64,000 bases of DNA from CADEEL01 sp050246475 (lineage in GTDB: Bacteria > Pseudomonadota > Alphaproteobacteria > Caulobacterales > Aquidulcibacteraceae). The first letter of the stretch is position 1; each line of letters begins with the position of its first letter. Shown here piece by piece: positions 53,509 through 62,433 of this stretch. The DNA lies in the NCBI GenBank assembly GCA_050246475.1, contig JBFWVZ010000002.1, positions 434,001-498,000 of the forward strand. Reading direction: 5' to 3'. Below the pieces are notes generated by a model. The model saw nothing but the letters and a program-made list of their open reading frames with translations, was not told the origin of the DNA and did not search any database. The translations under genes and the position numbers were made by a program.

Positions 53509-54072
53509 ATGGACGAGGCCCGACGTGGCGACCAAGCGGACCTATCAGCCGAGCAAGCTCGTTCGCAAGCGCCGGCACGGCTTCCGCGCCCGCATGGCGA
53601 CCGCCGGGGGCCGCAAGGTGCTGGCGCGCCGCCGCGCCAAAGGCAGAAAGCGCCTCAGCGCCTAGCCCGGGGGCCGTTTGAGCCCCTCCGCAAACGATCC
53701 GAATTCCTTTTTGTGCGTCAGGGCGCCAAGTGCGCCCGCCCACTCGTTCTTGTCGAGGCCCGCCGCCGCGCCGCCAAGGGGCCCATTCGCCTGGGGCTGA
53801 CAGCGACCAAGAAGATCGGCGGCGCCGTGGTGCGCAACCGTGCGCGGCGCAGGCTGCGGGAGGCCGCCCGCGCCCTTCTGCCCGAATATGGGCTCAAGGG
53901 CGTCGATTATGTGCTCGTCGCCCGCGCCAAAACGCCTGCCGCTCCATGGGCCGCTTTGCTTGACGATGTCCGAAACGCCTTGATAAGCGTCCGCGCCGAC
54001 TTGGGCCAAGACGCGGAAAAACCGGCGCAACGGCCGCGCGACGATCCCCGTAGAAAGCGATTGGACACATGA
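53509..54072 (+). CDS. rnpA: RNase P protein component, frame enclosing rpmH
   Basis: The protein subunit of RNase P, which matures tRNA 5' ends. The recognised core is LRKRSEFLFVRQG (N-terminal) through KKIGGAVVRNRARRRLREA (RNR motif). No ATG, GTG, TTG or CTG occurs in frame between the rpmH stop and this core. The only upstream initiator is ATG 53509, 16 nt before the rpmH start, giving 187 residues with a basic, proline-rich 55-residue extension. If the true start is GTG near 53716, the conserved first strand is lost. No clear Shine-Dalgarno precedes ATG 53509. The stop overlaps yidC (ATGA), and yidD is absent between them. Confidence 0.78.
   Translation: MDEARRGDQADLSAEQARSQAPARLPRPHGDRRGPQGAGAPPRQRQKAPQRLARGPFEPLRKRSEFLFVRQGAKCARPLVLVEARRRAAKGPIRLGLTATKKIGGAVVRNRARRRLREAARALLPEYGLKGVDYVLVARAKTPAAPWAALLDDVRNALISVRADLGQDAEKPAQRPRDDPRRKRLDT
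53525..53665 (+). CDS. rpmH: 50S ribosomal protein L34
   Basis: A 46-residue protein starting at GTG, ATKRTYQPSKLVRKRRHGF followed by RARMATAGGRKVLARRRAKGRKRLSA, a complete L34. GGACGAGG lies 6-14 nt upstream as Shine-Dalgarno. It is read in a different frame from the surrounding rnpA frame. Confidence 0.96.
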   Translation: MATKRTYQPSKLVRKRRHGFRARMATAGGRKVLARRRAKGRKRLSA

Positions 54073-55919
54073 CGAGCCCAGGCGGTCCGCAACGGGGCGA
54101 TACGCGCAACCTTATCCTGGCCATCGGCCTCTCGATGCTGGTGCTTTTTGGCTTCGAGTATTTCTTCGCCCGCCCACAGCGGCTTGAGCAGCAGGCGATC
54201 GAGCGCGCGCAGGCGGAGCGCCAGGCGGAAGCGCCGCGTGCGGAGGCGGCGCTCCCCGGCGAGACGGTGGTTGCGCGCACGCAAACGCGCCGCGTCGTGA
54301 TCGACACGCCCGAAGTCGACGGCTCGATCGCGCTCAACGGCGCGCGCATCGACGATCTCTCGCTGCGCAATTATCGGCGCACGGTGGAGGAGGATTCTCC
54401 GGAAGTGCGCCTGCTCTCCCCGCGCGAGGGCGAAGGCGGCGCCGATGCCTTCTTCGGCTGGGAAGCGCGCGAGGGCGCCGCCAACGTCGCGGATTCCAAC
54501 ACGCAATGGAACGCGCAGGAAGGCGCGCGGCTCACGCCCGACACACCGGTGACGCTCACGCACACGACCGCCGACGGCATCGAGATCACGCGCACCATCG
54601 CGGTCGATCAGCACTACATGTTCACCATCACGGATCGCGTGCGCAACACGGGGAGCGGCGCGCGCGCCGTGCGCCCCTACGGCGTCGTGCGGCGCGAAGG
54701 CACGCCGCCCGATTACGCGCCGAACATGAACGTGCAGCAGGGCCTCGCCGGCGTGTTCGGCCCAGAGGAAGTGCTGCGCTTCGATTCCTACCGCGATGCG
54801 CAAAACCACGCGCGCGACCGCGATCGCGGACGCGTCGGCGAAAGCGAGCGCATTCGCGAGTTGCAAGGCCCTGGCGGCTGGCTCGGCCTTTCCGATCACT
54901 ATTGGCTCACGGCGCTCGTGCCCGATCAGGGCGAGCGGATTTCCGCATGGTTCGACAGCCGCAACGAGGCCGAGGCGACCGACTTTCGCGCCGCCTATCG
55001 CGGCGCATGGCGCGAACTGGCGCCCGGCGCGGAAGCGACCTACACGCAGCGCCTCTACGCCGGCGCCAAGCGCTACGAAATCCTGCGCGAATATCAGCGC
55101 CAGCTGAACATCCCCGATTTCGACAAGGCCATCGATTGGGGCAACATTTTCTGGTTCCTGACGCGCCCGCTGTTTGCCGTCATGCATTTCTTCGGGGGCC
55201 TCCTCGGCGCATTCGGCCTTGCGATTCTGGCGACGACGATTGTCGTGAAGCTGCTGCTCTTCCCGCTCGTCTTCCAATCGAACGTGGCGATGACGAAGAT
55301 GCGCAAGGTCGCGCCGATGATCAAAGACCTGCAGGAGCGCTTCGCGGCCGACAAACAGCGCCTGCAGCAGGAGACGATCCGCCTTTACCAAACCGAGAAG
55401 ATCAATCCCGTCGCCGGCTGCTTGCCGATTCTTCTTCAGATCCCAGTCTTCTTCGCGCTCTACAAGGTGCTCTCCGTCACGATCGAGATGCGCCACGCGC
55501 CCTTCTACGGGTGGATCAACGATCTCGCGGCGCGCGATCCGACCAACCTCTTCAATCTCTTCGGCCTCCTCCCCGCGATTGGCATTCCTTTCCACCCGGA
55601 GACGATTCCGTTCGTCGGCCAATTCCTGTGGGTTGGCGCGTGGGCATGTCTCTATGGCGTGTCCATGATGGCGCTGCAGGCGCTGTCGCCGCCGCCGACG
55701 GATCCGACGCAAGCGGCGATCTTCCGGTGGCTGCCGATCCTCTTCACCTTCCTCTTCGCCGGCTTCGCCGCTGGGCTGGTGATCTACTGGACGTGGTCGA
55801 ACACGCTCTCGATCCTCCAGCAATACATCATCATGCGGCGCATGGGCGTGGAGACCGAGTTCGACAAATGGCTCGCCAAGCGCTTCGGCAAGCGAGAGAC
55901 GAACGCGCTGGTGGAGTGA
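54069..55919 (+). CDS. yidC: membrane protein insertase YidC
   Basis: A 616-residue insertase of the inner membrane. The first transmembrane helix is at about 15-33, then a periplasmic beta-rich domain (about 60-350) and the five-helix insertase core: FGLAILATTIVVKLLLFPL, the KMRKVAPMIKDLQERF amphipathic loop, NPVAGCLPILLQIPVFFALY and YWTWSNTLSILQQYIIMRR. It is coupled to rnpA by ATGA, and engB follows after 7 nt. Confidence 0.96.
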   Translation: MTSPGGPQRGDTRNLILAIGLSMLVLFGFEYFFARPQRLEQQAIERAQAERQAEAPRAEAALPGETVVARTQTRRVVIDTPEVDGSIALNGARIDDLSLRNYRRTVEEDSPEVRLLSPREGEGGADAFFGWEAREGAANVADSNTQWNAQEGARLTPDTPVTLTHTTADGIEITRTIAVDQHYMFTITDRVRNTGSGARAVRPYGVVRREGTPPDYAPNMNVQQGLAGVFGPEEVLRFDSYRDAQNHARDRDRGRVGESERIRELQGPGGWLGLSDHYWLTALVPDQGERISAWFDSRNEAEATDFRAAYRGAWRELAPGAEATYTQRLYAGAKRYEILREYQRQLNIPDFDKAIDWGNIFWFLTRPLFAVMHFFGGLLGAFGLAILATTIVVKLLLFPLVFQSNVAMTKMRKVAPMIKDLQERFAADKQRLQQETIRLYQTEKINPVAGCLPILLQIPVFFALYKVLSVTIEMRHAPFYGWINDLAARDPTNLFNLFGLLPAIGIPFHPETIPFVGQFLWVGAWACLYGVSMMALQALSPPPTDPTQAAIFRWLPILFTFLFAGFAAGLVIYWTWSNTLSILQQYIIMRRMGVETEFDKWLAKRFGKRETNALVE

Positions 55920-55926
55920 GCGCCCC

Positions 55927-56559
55927 ATGAGCGGCGCGCCCGAAGCCATCGAACGAGGCCGCCTGCTGTTCGCGCGGGAAGTGACGTTTGAGCGCGGCGT
56001 CACGAGCATGGATGCGTTGCCTGGCGCCGATCTGCCAGAGATCGCGTTCGCCGGACGCTCCAATGTGGGCAAGTCCTCATTGATCAATGCGCTGACGGGC
56101 CGCAACAAACTAGCGCGGGCTTCTTCTGCGCCTGGCCGCACGCGCGAACTCAATTTCTTCGTCGTCGATGGGCGCCTGCGCCTCGTCGATTTGCCCGGCT
56201 ACGGCTACGCCGCCGCGCCGAAGACCGAGATTGCGCGCTGGACGGGCCTCATGCGGGACTATCTGCGCGGACGCCAGAGCCTCAGGCGCGTGTTTCTGCT
56301 GATCGATGCGCGCCATGGATTGAAGGCGAACGATCTGGAGATCATGGGCGCGCTCGACAAAGCCGCGCTTGTCTATCAGGTCGTCCTCACGAAAACGGAC
56401 AAGCTTAAAGCCTCGGAGCGAGAAACGATCGCCCAACAGACGCTCACTGCGCTGGCCAAACGTCCCGCCGCGCACCCCGCCCTCATCGCAACGAGCGCGG
56501 AGAAGAACGATGGAATCGATCTTCTCCGCGCTGAGATTGCGGCGCTGTTGGATCAGTAA
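55927..56559 (+). CDS. engB: ribosome biogenesis GTPase EngB/YsxC
   Basis: A 210-residue TrmE-Era-type GTPase for large-subunit assembly. G1 GRSNVGKSS, G2 RTRELNFF, G3 LVDLPGYGYA, G4 TKTDK and G5 TSAEKN are all present. It follows yidC by 7 nt. The 3' end overlaps the convergent UrcA gene by 7 nt. Confidence 0.95.
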   Translation: MSGAPEAIERGRLLFAREVTFERGVTSMDALPGADLPEIAFAGRSNVGKSSLINALTGRNKLARASSAPGRTRELNFFVVDGRLRLVDLPGYGYAAAPKTEIARWTGLMRDYLRGRQSLRRVFLLIDARHGLKANDLEIMGALDKAALVYQVVLTKTDKLKASERETIAQQTLTALAKRPAAHPALIATSAEKNDGIDLLRAEIAALLDQ

Positions 56560-56960
56560 GTGTAGCGCGCGCGGCGCACGGCCGCGTCGATGTCGGCTTC
56601 AGCGCCGCGCACCGCGTCGCGCACGCATTCACGGTCGCTGGTGAGCGTCAAATCGTTCAACATGTCCTCCGCGATCGCGCAGGCCTCGAAGGCCGTATCG
56701 CGCACGCGCGCGCGCAATGCGCTCACATCGCCGTCATAACGCAGATCGAGGCCGTCCGTCGTCACGACCCGCGACACTGAAATCTCTTGCATCCGCGCGC
56801 CGAGCGGGCCGCGGCCCATCCGCTCACGCCGCACGCCGTAGGGATAGACGACAATTTCGTCTTCCTGCTTCACGTAACTATCTTGCGCGGCGGCGCTGCC
56901 GACATAGGCGCCCGGCGCGGCGATGGCGGCCGCAAGGATCAAAGGAAGAAGGCGTTTCAT
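56553..56960 (-). CDS. UrcA family secreted protein
   Basis: A 135-residue exported protein with a signal peptide (LLPLILAAAIAAPGAYVGSAAAQ). VVTTDGLDLRYDGDVSALRARVRDTAFEAC and a second Cys (DRECVRDAV) match the UrcA family found in sphingomonads and Caulobacterales. No function is known. Confidence 0.75.
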   Translation of the reverse strand: MKRLLPLILAAAIAAPGAYVGSAAAQDSYVKQEDEIVVYPYGVRRERMGRGPLGARMQEISVSRVVTTDGLDLRYDGDVSALRARVRDTAFEACAIAEDMLNDLTLTSDRECVRDAVRGAEADIDAAVRRARYTY

Positions 56961-57187
56961 TTTCTGCTCTCCGAAAAACGCCGCCGGCGGCGCCGGCGGA
57001 AATCGCGCATGCGACTAGAACCGGAGAGCGGCCTTGGGGTTCCCGGGCGCCCGGCGATTAGGCCGGCGCTTAGGCGAGGCGCGCCTGAAGCGCGGCTCTG
57101 CACGATTGCATCGCGATTTCCTGGCGAACCGGGCGCCCACGCGGCCGGGAGGGTGCTAATCTGCCGGCCCGGCGGAGGAAGTGGGGA

Positions 57188-57496
57188 ATGAACACCAAGA
57201 GGAAGCGGCCCTTTTTCGTCTCGCGCCGCGCCTCCCTCCAGAAGCGTTTCTATGAGCGGCTGCAAGCCATAGGCGAACCGGCGGTGAAGGATACGGCGTT
57301 GCGATATCTCGCGGAGAGCGCCGCGCGACGCCTTGCCGGACCGGGGCGGGGCTATGGCGAGATCGACGTAGCGCTCGCCTCCGCGCCGCGCGTTTTGGCG
57401 ACTGTCGCGCAATTGGACAGCAAGCCCGTGACGGCCGCGTTGTTGAAGCGCCTCGCGCAGGAGGAGAAGCTTCCACGCATGCCGCCCTGGCTCTAG
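57188..57496 (+). CDS. small basic hypothetical protein
   Basis: A 102-residue Arg/Lys-rich protein with no recognised domain (RASLQKRFYERLQAIGEPAV, ending LPRMPPWL). GGAGGAAG stands at good spacing before the ATG, and the frame holds no rare codons, supporting expression. It overlaps the convergent dioxygenase stop by 4 nt. The 227 bp upstream (56961-57187) holds only GC-rich dyads. Confidence 0.45.
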   Translation: MNTKRKRPFFVSRRASLQKRFYERLQAIGEPAVKDTALRYLAESAARRLAGPGRGYGEIDVALASAPRVLATVAQLDSKPVTAALLKRLAQEEKLPRMPPWL

Positions 57497-58464
57497 GCGA
57501 TTTCGCGCGTCAGCTCCGGGAAGACCTTCGAGACCTTGGCGATGAGATAATCGCCGTACGTCCCTGAGAGTTGCGCGAGATCCTGCCCATCCCAACGCGC
57601 CTCGCCCGCGCGCGTCGCCTGATCGGGCAACGGCACGATCTCCGCATCGAACGCGGGATCGAAGAAGAATGGAAACGAATAGCGTTCCCGCCCGCTCTCA
57701 TTGCGCACGCGGTGCGGCGTCGAGCGGTAGAGCCCGCCCGTCAGCCGATCGAGCATGTCGCCGATATTGCAGACCAACGTGCCGGCGATGGGCGGCGCTT
57801 CGATCCAGCCTTGCGGCGTCTTCACTTGCAGGCCGCCGACATCGTCCTGCGCGAGCAGCGTAAGCAATCCATAATCGGTGTGCTCGCCTACGCCCCAGCT
57901 TTCATCCCGCGCGGGCGGGTAGTGAAAGATGCGAAAGAGCACAGTCGGGTCGCGCGTGTAGCGTTGGTAGAAGTATGCAGGTGCAAGCTCCAGGCTCTCC
58001 GCCACGCCTTCCATCAGCGCATGCGCCGCGCGTGTCGCCGCCGCCATGAAATCGAGCGTGGCCGCTTTGAGGTCGGCAGGCGCTTGCGGAAAGAGATTGG
58101 CCCCGTGCAGCGGCCAGCCCGCCGCGACGCGCCGGTCCTCGCCGCACAATTCCTCACCAAAATAGAGCCCTTCCTTCAAATCCGGCTGACCGGATGTGAG
58201 CTCCCCGCCGACTGGAAAGAACCCGCGCCAGGCGCGCCCGCCATGCGCCATGGCAATGCCCATTTTCTCCGCTTCAGGACGCGCAAAGAAATCCGCGCTC
58301 GCGGCGCGCAAGCGGCCGAGCAGCGCCTCGTCAATCCCATGGCCCGCGACGTAGAAAAAACCGAGATCGCGGCACGCCGCGCCGATCTCCGCCGCGACAC
58401 GCGCACGCGCGGCCCGATCCGCGCCAAACAGCGGCGCCATTCCGATGACGGGCAGTCGCTCCAT
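57493..58464 (-). CDS. 2-oxoglutarate/Fe(II) dioxygenase, isopenicillin-N-synthase family
   Basis: A 323-residue protein with the DIOX_N region (RDLGFFYVAGHGI) and a double-stranded beta-helix core. Iron ligands are His and Asp in GEHTDYGLLTLLAQD and a late His in TPHRVRN; the 2OG-binding Arg-x-Ser is in RERYSFPFFFDP. Substrate unknown; bacterial homologues hydroxylate or desaturate diverse small molecules. It stands alone between the small protein and the EAL gene. Confidence 0.87.
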   Translation of the reverse strand: MERLPVIGMAPLFGADRAARARVAAEIGAACRDLGFFYVAGHGIDEALLGRLRAASADFFARPEAEKMGIAMAHGGRAWRGFFPVGGELTSGQPDLKEGLYFGEELCGEDRRVAAGWPLHGANLFPQAPADLKAATLDFMAAATRAAHALMEGVAESLELAPAYFYQRYTRDPTVLFRIFHYPPARDESWGVGEHTDYGLLTLLAQDDVGGLQVKTPQGWIEAPPIAGTLVCNIGDMLDRLTGGLYRSTPHRVRNESGRERYSFPFFFDPAFDAEIVPLPDQATRAGEARWDGQDLAQLSGTYGDYLIAKVSKVFPELTREIA

Positions 58465-58502
58465 AGTCTGGACGTATGCGCGCCCCGGCGCGCCCGCAAG
58501 CC

Positions 58503-59888
58503 TCAGCGCTCGCCGAGCGCGCGCGCGATTGCCTCGGCCGGCATCGGCCGCGCGTAGTGGAAGCCTTGAATCTTCGCAGCGCCGAACGAGTGCACCAACC
58601 GGGCCTGCTGCGCTGTCTCAACGCCCTCGGCAACAACGCTGATGCCCATCCCGTTCGACCAATCTATGAGCGCATGAACAAGCGCGGAGACGCGCCGGTC
58701 TCCGCAGATGTCGGCGATCAGCGATTGATCCAGTTTCAGCTTGGAGATCGGCAGCCCGATAAGCGAGCGGAGGTTCGAGTAGCCGGTGCCGAAATCGTCG
58801 AGCGCGACCTTGATGCCTGCCTGCGCAAGCTCGCGGATCACATCGTTCGCGGACTTCATGTTCTCAACGACTGCGCTCTCCGTCAATTCCACGACAAATC
58901 CCTGCGTGGGAAACTCGAGACGCGATAGACGCCCGAGCAGCGTATCGACAAAATCCGCCGCGAGCAGCTCTCCCGCCGAGAAATTGAACGCGATCGATTC
59001 AAGGCGCCCCTCGACGATCCAGGGCGCCGCGCTCCGGCACGCGCGCAGCAGCGTGCGCCGCTGCACCGCCTCGCCGACGCCCAACTCCCACGCGAGCGGC
59101 ACGAACACGCTCGGCGAAACGTAGCCGCGCCGGGCATGCGGCCAGCGCGCGAGCACTTCAAGCGAGCGCCACTTACCGGTCGCGGCGTCGACAATCGGCT
59201 GAAACCAAGGCTCGATCGCATCCGCGGAGATCGCCTCGCGCAGATCGGCCGCCAAATCCTGGCGATCCTCGCGCATTTCGCGGATCGCTGCGTCGTAGAG
59301 CGCCCACCCGCCTTGCGCGGTCAGCGTCGTCGCATCGCGTGAAAAGGCAGCGCACTTCTTCAAATCGTCGAGTCCGCGTGCGTGCGCCGGCGCAAGCGCG
59401 CCGCCGAGCGCCACAGCGAGCGAGATGTATTTTCCGCCGACATTGAGCGGCGCCGACAAGCGCATCGCGCAGGAATTCATCACGCTCTTGAGGAGCCGTT
59501 CGTCCGCCTCCGGAACAAGGACGCCGAACTCTTCGCTGGAAAGGCGCGCTACGGCGCAGCGATCGCCCGCCGCGCGCAGCAAGCGTTCCGCCGCATGGCG
59601 CAATACATCGTCGGCGTCGTCGGCCGGCATCGTATCGACGATCGCGCGATAGTTTCTGAGCGTGAGCAGCACCAGTCCGCTCGCCGCGCCGCCGCGCACC
59701 GCCTCTTCGACCGCGGCTGCGAGCTTTGCATTGAAGGAGCCGCGCCCCTGCAGCCCCGTGACCGGATCGGCGTCCTTGGCGTCGCGCACCTGCGCGATCT
59801 CGGCGCGCAAGGCTATGAGCTGGCGCCGGAGCGCCGCGTTCTCGTCGATGAGATCGCGCTGCCGATCGAGATTGAAACCGACGCTCAT
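58503..59888 (-). CDS. EAL phosphodiesterase with degenerate GGDEF domain
   Basis: A 461-residue cytosolic protein. The GGDEF motif reads SSEEF (117-121), so cyclase activity is unlikely, though GTP binding could regulate the neighbour domain. The EAL domain starts EVL (244-246) and keeps FNFSAGEL, ELTESAVVEN, ALDDFGTGYSNL, KLDQSLI and AEGVET, so c-di-GMP hydrolysis is likely. An N-terminal coiled coil (about 10-38) may dimerise it. No transmembrane segment or sensor domain is seen. Confidence 0.88.
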   Translation of the reverse strand: MSVGFNLDRQRDLIDENAALRRQLIALRAEIAQVRDAKDADPVTGLQGRGSFNAKLAAAVEEAVRGGAASGLVLLTLRNYRAIVDTMPADDADDVLRHAAERLLRAAGDRCAVARLSSEEFGVLVPEADERLLKSVMNSCAMRLSAPLNVGGKYISLAVALGGALAPAHARGLDDLKKCAAFSRDATTLTAQGGWALYDAAIREMREDRQDLAADLREAISADAIEPWFQPIVDAATGKWRSLEVLARWPHARRGYVSPSVFVPLAWELGVGEAVQRRTLLRACRSAAPWIVEGRLESIAFNFSAGELLAADFVDTLLGRLSRLEFPTQGFVVELTESAVVENMKSANDVIRELAQAGIKVALDDFGTGYSNLRSLIGLPISKLKLDQSLIADICGDRRVSALVHALIDWSNGMGISVVAEGVETAQQARLVHSFGAAKIQGFHYARPMPAEAIARALGER

Positions 59889-60020
59889 GCCTTCGCCTCA
59901 AGGCCGAAGGGCACCTTCGGGGCGAAGCGTTAAGAACTCTTGCCGCGTCCGGACGTTTCAACCGGCGTGCGCGCGGCGGCGAACGCTCAACAAGGAGGCG
60001 AGTGTCTCTCCGCGCGCAGG

Positions 60021-60260
60021 CTACGCGCCCCGCACACGGGCGCGCATCTTCCGGTCCCGCTTCAACGCCCACTCGCGCCGCATCGCCTCGATCCGCCCGT
60101 CGCAGCGCTCAGCATAGGCGATGCGCCACTGGCGACCGCGCGTGGAGCGTGCGCCTTGCCCAGCGTTGTGGGCCGCGAGCCGGCGTTCCAGATCGTTCGT
60201 CCAGCCTACATAGGTGCGCGTCCCGCAGGCGCTGACGAGGATGTAAACGAAGCCGGGCAC
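60021..60260 (-). CDS. GIY-YIG domain protein
   Basis: A 79-residue protein containing only the GIY-YIG nuclease fold: FVYILVS...TYVGWTNDLERRL, then HNAGQGARSTRGR and a late Glu (RIEAMRREWALKRD). Stand-alone members (UPF0213/YhbQ-like) are tiny and of unknown physiological role. It is divergent from argB over 108 bp. Confidence 0.82.
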   Translation of the reverse strand: MPGFVYILVSACGTRTYVGWTNDLERRLAAHNAGQGARSTRGRQWRIAYAERCDGRIEAMRREWALKRDRKMRARVRGA

Positions 60261-60368
60261 GCCCCGCAGCCTAATCTGACGACGCTAACAGCGGGTGATC
60301 GTCTGACCCGAAAGGCCCGCATTTGCCGCTTTGCGCGGCGGGCCCAATCGCCCTATTGGGACCGCCCG

Positions 60369-61295
60369 ATGTCCAAACCGATTGACCGCGCCCAGGCTCT
60401 TGAGAACGGCTTCGCCACCGCGAAGACGCTCGCTGAAGCGCTGCCCTTCATCCAGATCTACGACCGCGAGACGGTGGTGGTGAAATATGGCGGCAACGCC
60501 ATGGGGGACGGCGAGACCGCCGCTAAATTCGCCGCCGACGTCGTGCTTCTGAAACTCGTCGGCATTCACCCGGTGGTCGTCCACGGCGGCGGCCCTCAGA
60601 TTTCCGCGATGCTGGACCGCGCTGGCGTCAAATCCGCATTCGTGGACGGGCTGCGCGTCACCGACGCCGCGACCATGGAGATCGCCGAAATGGTGCTCTC
60701 CGGCAGCGTCAACAAAGAGCTCGCCCATCTGATCACGGTCGCGGGCGCTGAAGCCGACGTCCGGGGCGTCGGTCTCTCCGGGAAGGACGCGCGCCTCATC
60801 ACGGTGGAGAAGGCGCGCCGCACCAAGAAAGACCCTGAAAGCAAGATCGAGCAGGTCGTCGATCTGGGCTTTGTCGGCGAACCGAGCTCAGTGGACCCAA
60901 CCCTCATCGAAGCGCTCATCAGCGCTCCGGAGGATTACATTCCCGTCATCGCGCCGATCGGCGTTTCCGCGGAGGGCGCGACTTACAACGTCAACGCCGA
61001 CACGGCTGCGGGCGCCATGGCGGGCGCGTTGAAGGCAAAGCGTTTTTTGCTCCTGACCGACGTCGAGGGCGTGCTCGACGAAAAAAAGACACTGATCCGG
61101 GAGATGAGCAAAGCGGACGCGCGCCGCCTTATCGAGACGGGCGTGGCCTCGGGCGGCATGATCCCGAAACTGGAAACCTGCATCGCCGCGCTGGACGCGG
61201 GCGTCGAAGCGGCTGTCATTCTAGACGGGCGCAAGCCGCACGCGTTGCTCATGGAGCTCTTCACGGAACATGGCGCCGGCACGCTCATTCAATAA
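60369..61295 (+). CDS. argB: acetylglutamate kinase
   Basis: A 308-residue enzyme phosphorylating N-acetylglutamate in arginine synthesis. VVVKYGGNAM, VVVHGGGPQI, GLSGKDARLI, YNVNADTAAGAMAGAL and GGMIPKLETC are complete argB motifs. The N-terminal extension of about 25 residues resembles arginine-sensitive forms, which would imply feedback control. Its last 26 nt overlap the next gene. PII may control it in some bacteria, and glnB is elsewhere in this window. Confidence 0.95.
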   Translation: MSKPIDRAQALENGFATAKTLAEALPFIQIYDRETVVVKYGGNAMGDGETAAKFAADVVLLKLVGIHPVVVHGGGPQISAMLDRAGVKSAFVDGLRVTDAATMEIAEMVLSGSVNKELAHLITVAGAEADVRGVGLSGKDARLITVEKARRTKKDPESKIEQVVDLGFVGEPSSVDPTLIEALISAPEDYIPVIAPIGVSAEGATYNVNADTAAGAMAGALKAKRFLLLTDVEGVLDEKKTLIREMSKADARRLIETGVASGGMIPKLETCIAALDAGVEAAVILDGRKPHALLMELFTEHGAGTLIQ

Positions 61296-62433
61296 GGCAT
61301 TGCTGGCTGGCTTGGCCGTGCTCGCTTGCGCGCTCGCATTCTGGGCGCTGGCGGAGCGCGCGGGCGCGCAGCAGCGACGCCCCCCAGGTTGGCTTCTCTG
61401 CAACGAGACAAGCTATGTGCTCGAAGCCGCGACGGGCCGGCCGGACGGGCGCGCCGTACTCGTGCAAGGCTGGCTGCGCCTGCGCCCCGGCGAATGCCGC
61501 GTCGCGGTCGCAGCGCCGCTGACGCGCGGCACGCACTATCTCTACGCGCGCACATCGAGCGCCCATCGCGGCGGGCGCCGGCAATGGGGCGGCGACGCGA
61601 CGCTCTGCGTCGATCCGAACTCGTCCTTCGTGAACGAGAACCCGGAGCGGTGTGAGCAGATGGCGCTTGAGGAGCGCCAATTCCGCCGCGTGCAGATCAA
61701 TCGGCGCGAAACGTGGCGCACGAGCTTCGCGGAAGCGGAGCAATTCTCGCTCTCCCGCGCGCGGGCCGGCGGGATGCAGCGCCTGCTGAACGATGCGGGC
61801 TACGAAACGCGCAATCCGCGCGGGCGCATCGACATCACCCGTACGTCGCAAGCGATCGCGCAATTCCGCGCCGCCGCGCGTTTGCCCGCCAACGCGCGCG
61901 ACGATCAATTGATCGATGCGCTGGAGACTGCCGCGCGCCGCCGCGGCGACCAGCTGGGTTTGACGCTTTGCAATCGCACCACGGGACGCGTCTGGACGGC
62001 AGTCGCGCGCCGGCGCGGCGAGGGCTGGGAGAGCCGCGGCTGGTGGCCGCTTGGCCCGGGCGGATGCGCGCGCGCCATCGATGAAGCGCTGCTACAGACC
62101 AATTATTATGTGTATGCGGCGCTGCAGACGCCAGAAGGAGACCGCTATCTCGCCGCTGGCGGCATCCCCTTCTGCACCAGCCCCGCGCGCTTCGCGATCC
62201 TCGGGCGCGAAAGCTGCGCCGAGCGCTATTACGACACCGCACTCTTCAGCCCGATCTCGGCGGGCGGGCGCGAAGGACTCGTCGTTGAGTTCCTGACCCG
62301 AGATTTCATGCGCGCGGGTCAGCAGCCGCGCCGGCTCGACGGCGCCGGCGTCGCGGGCGACGCCGGCGACGGCGACGGCCCGCGCCGCGGCCTGCCTCCG
62401 GCCGCGGCCGGCGACGACACACAAACGCGATGA
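61270..62433 (+). CDS. tandem DUF1036 protein, exported
   Basis: A 387-residue protein with a signal peptide or anchor (LLAGLAVLACALAFWALAERAGA). Two DUF1036-type units are visible: LCNETSYVLEAATG with GWLRLRPGECRVAV, and LCNRTTGRVWTAVARR with GWWPLGPGGCARAI. Each has paired Cys. Residues about 170-215 look like a peptidoglycan-binding-type helical insert (RLLNDAGYETRNPRGRID). Function unknown. It overlaps argB by 26 nt and the HAD gene by 4 nt. Confidence 0.72.
   Translation: MAPARSFNKALLAGLAVLACALAFWALAERAGAQQRRPPGWLLCNETSYVLEAATGRPDGRAVLVQGWLRLRPGECRVAVAAPLTRGTHYLYARTSSAHRGGRRQWGGDATLCVDPNSSFVNENPERCEQMALEERQFRRVQINRRETWRTSFAEAEQFSLSRARAGGMQRLLNDAGYETRNPRGRIDITRTSQAIAQFRAAARLPANARDDQLIDALETAARRRGDQLGLTLCNRTTGRVWTAVARRRGEGWESRGWWPLGPGGCARAIDEALLQTNYYVYAALQTPEGDRYLAAGGIPFCTSPARFAILGRESCAERYYDTALFSPISAGGREGLVVEFLTRDFMRAGQQPRRLDGAGVAGDAGDGDGPRRGLPPAAAGDDTQTR

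Noticed and set aside
53907..56153. 748-codon open frame antisense to yidC and engB
   Set aside because: Both sense genes are certain; the antisense product is a low-complexity Arg/Glu/His-rich shadow.
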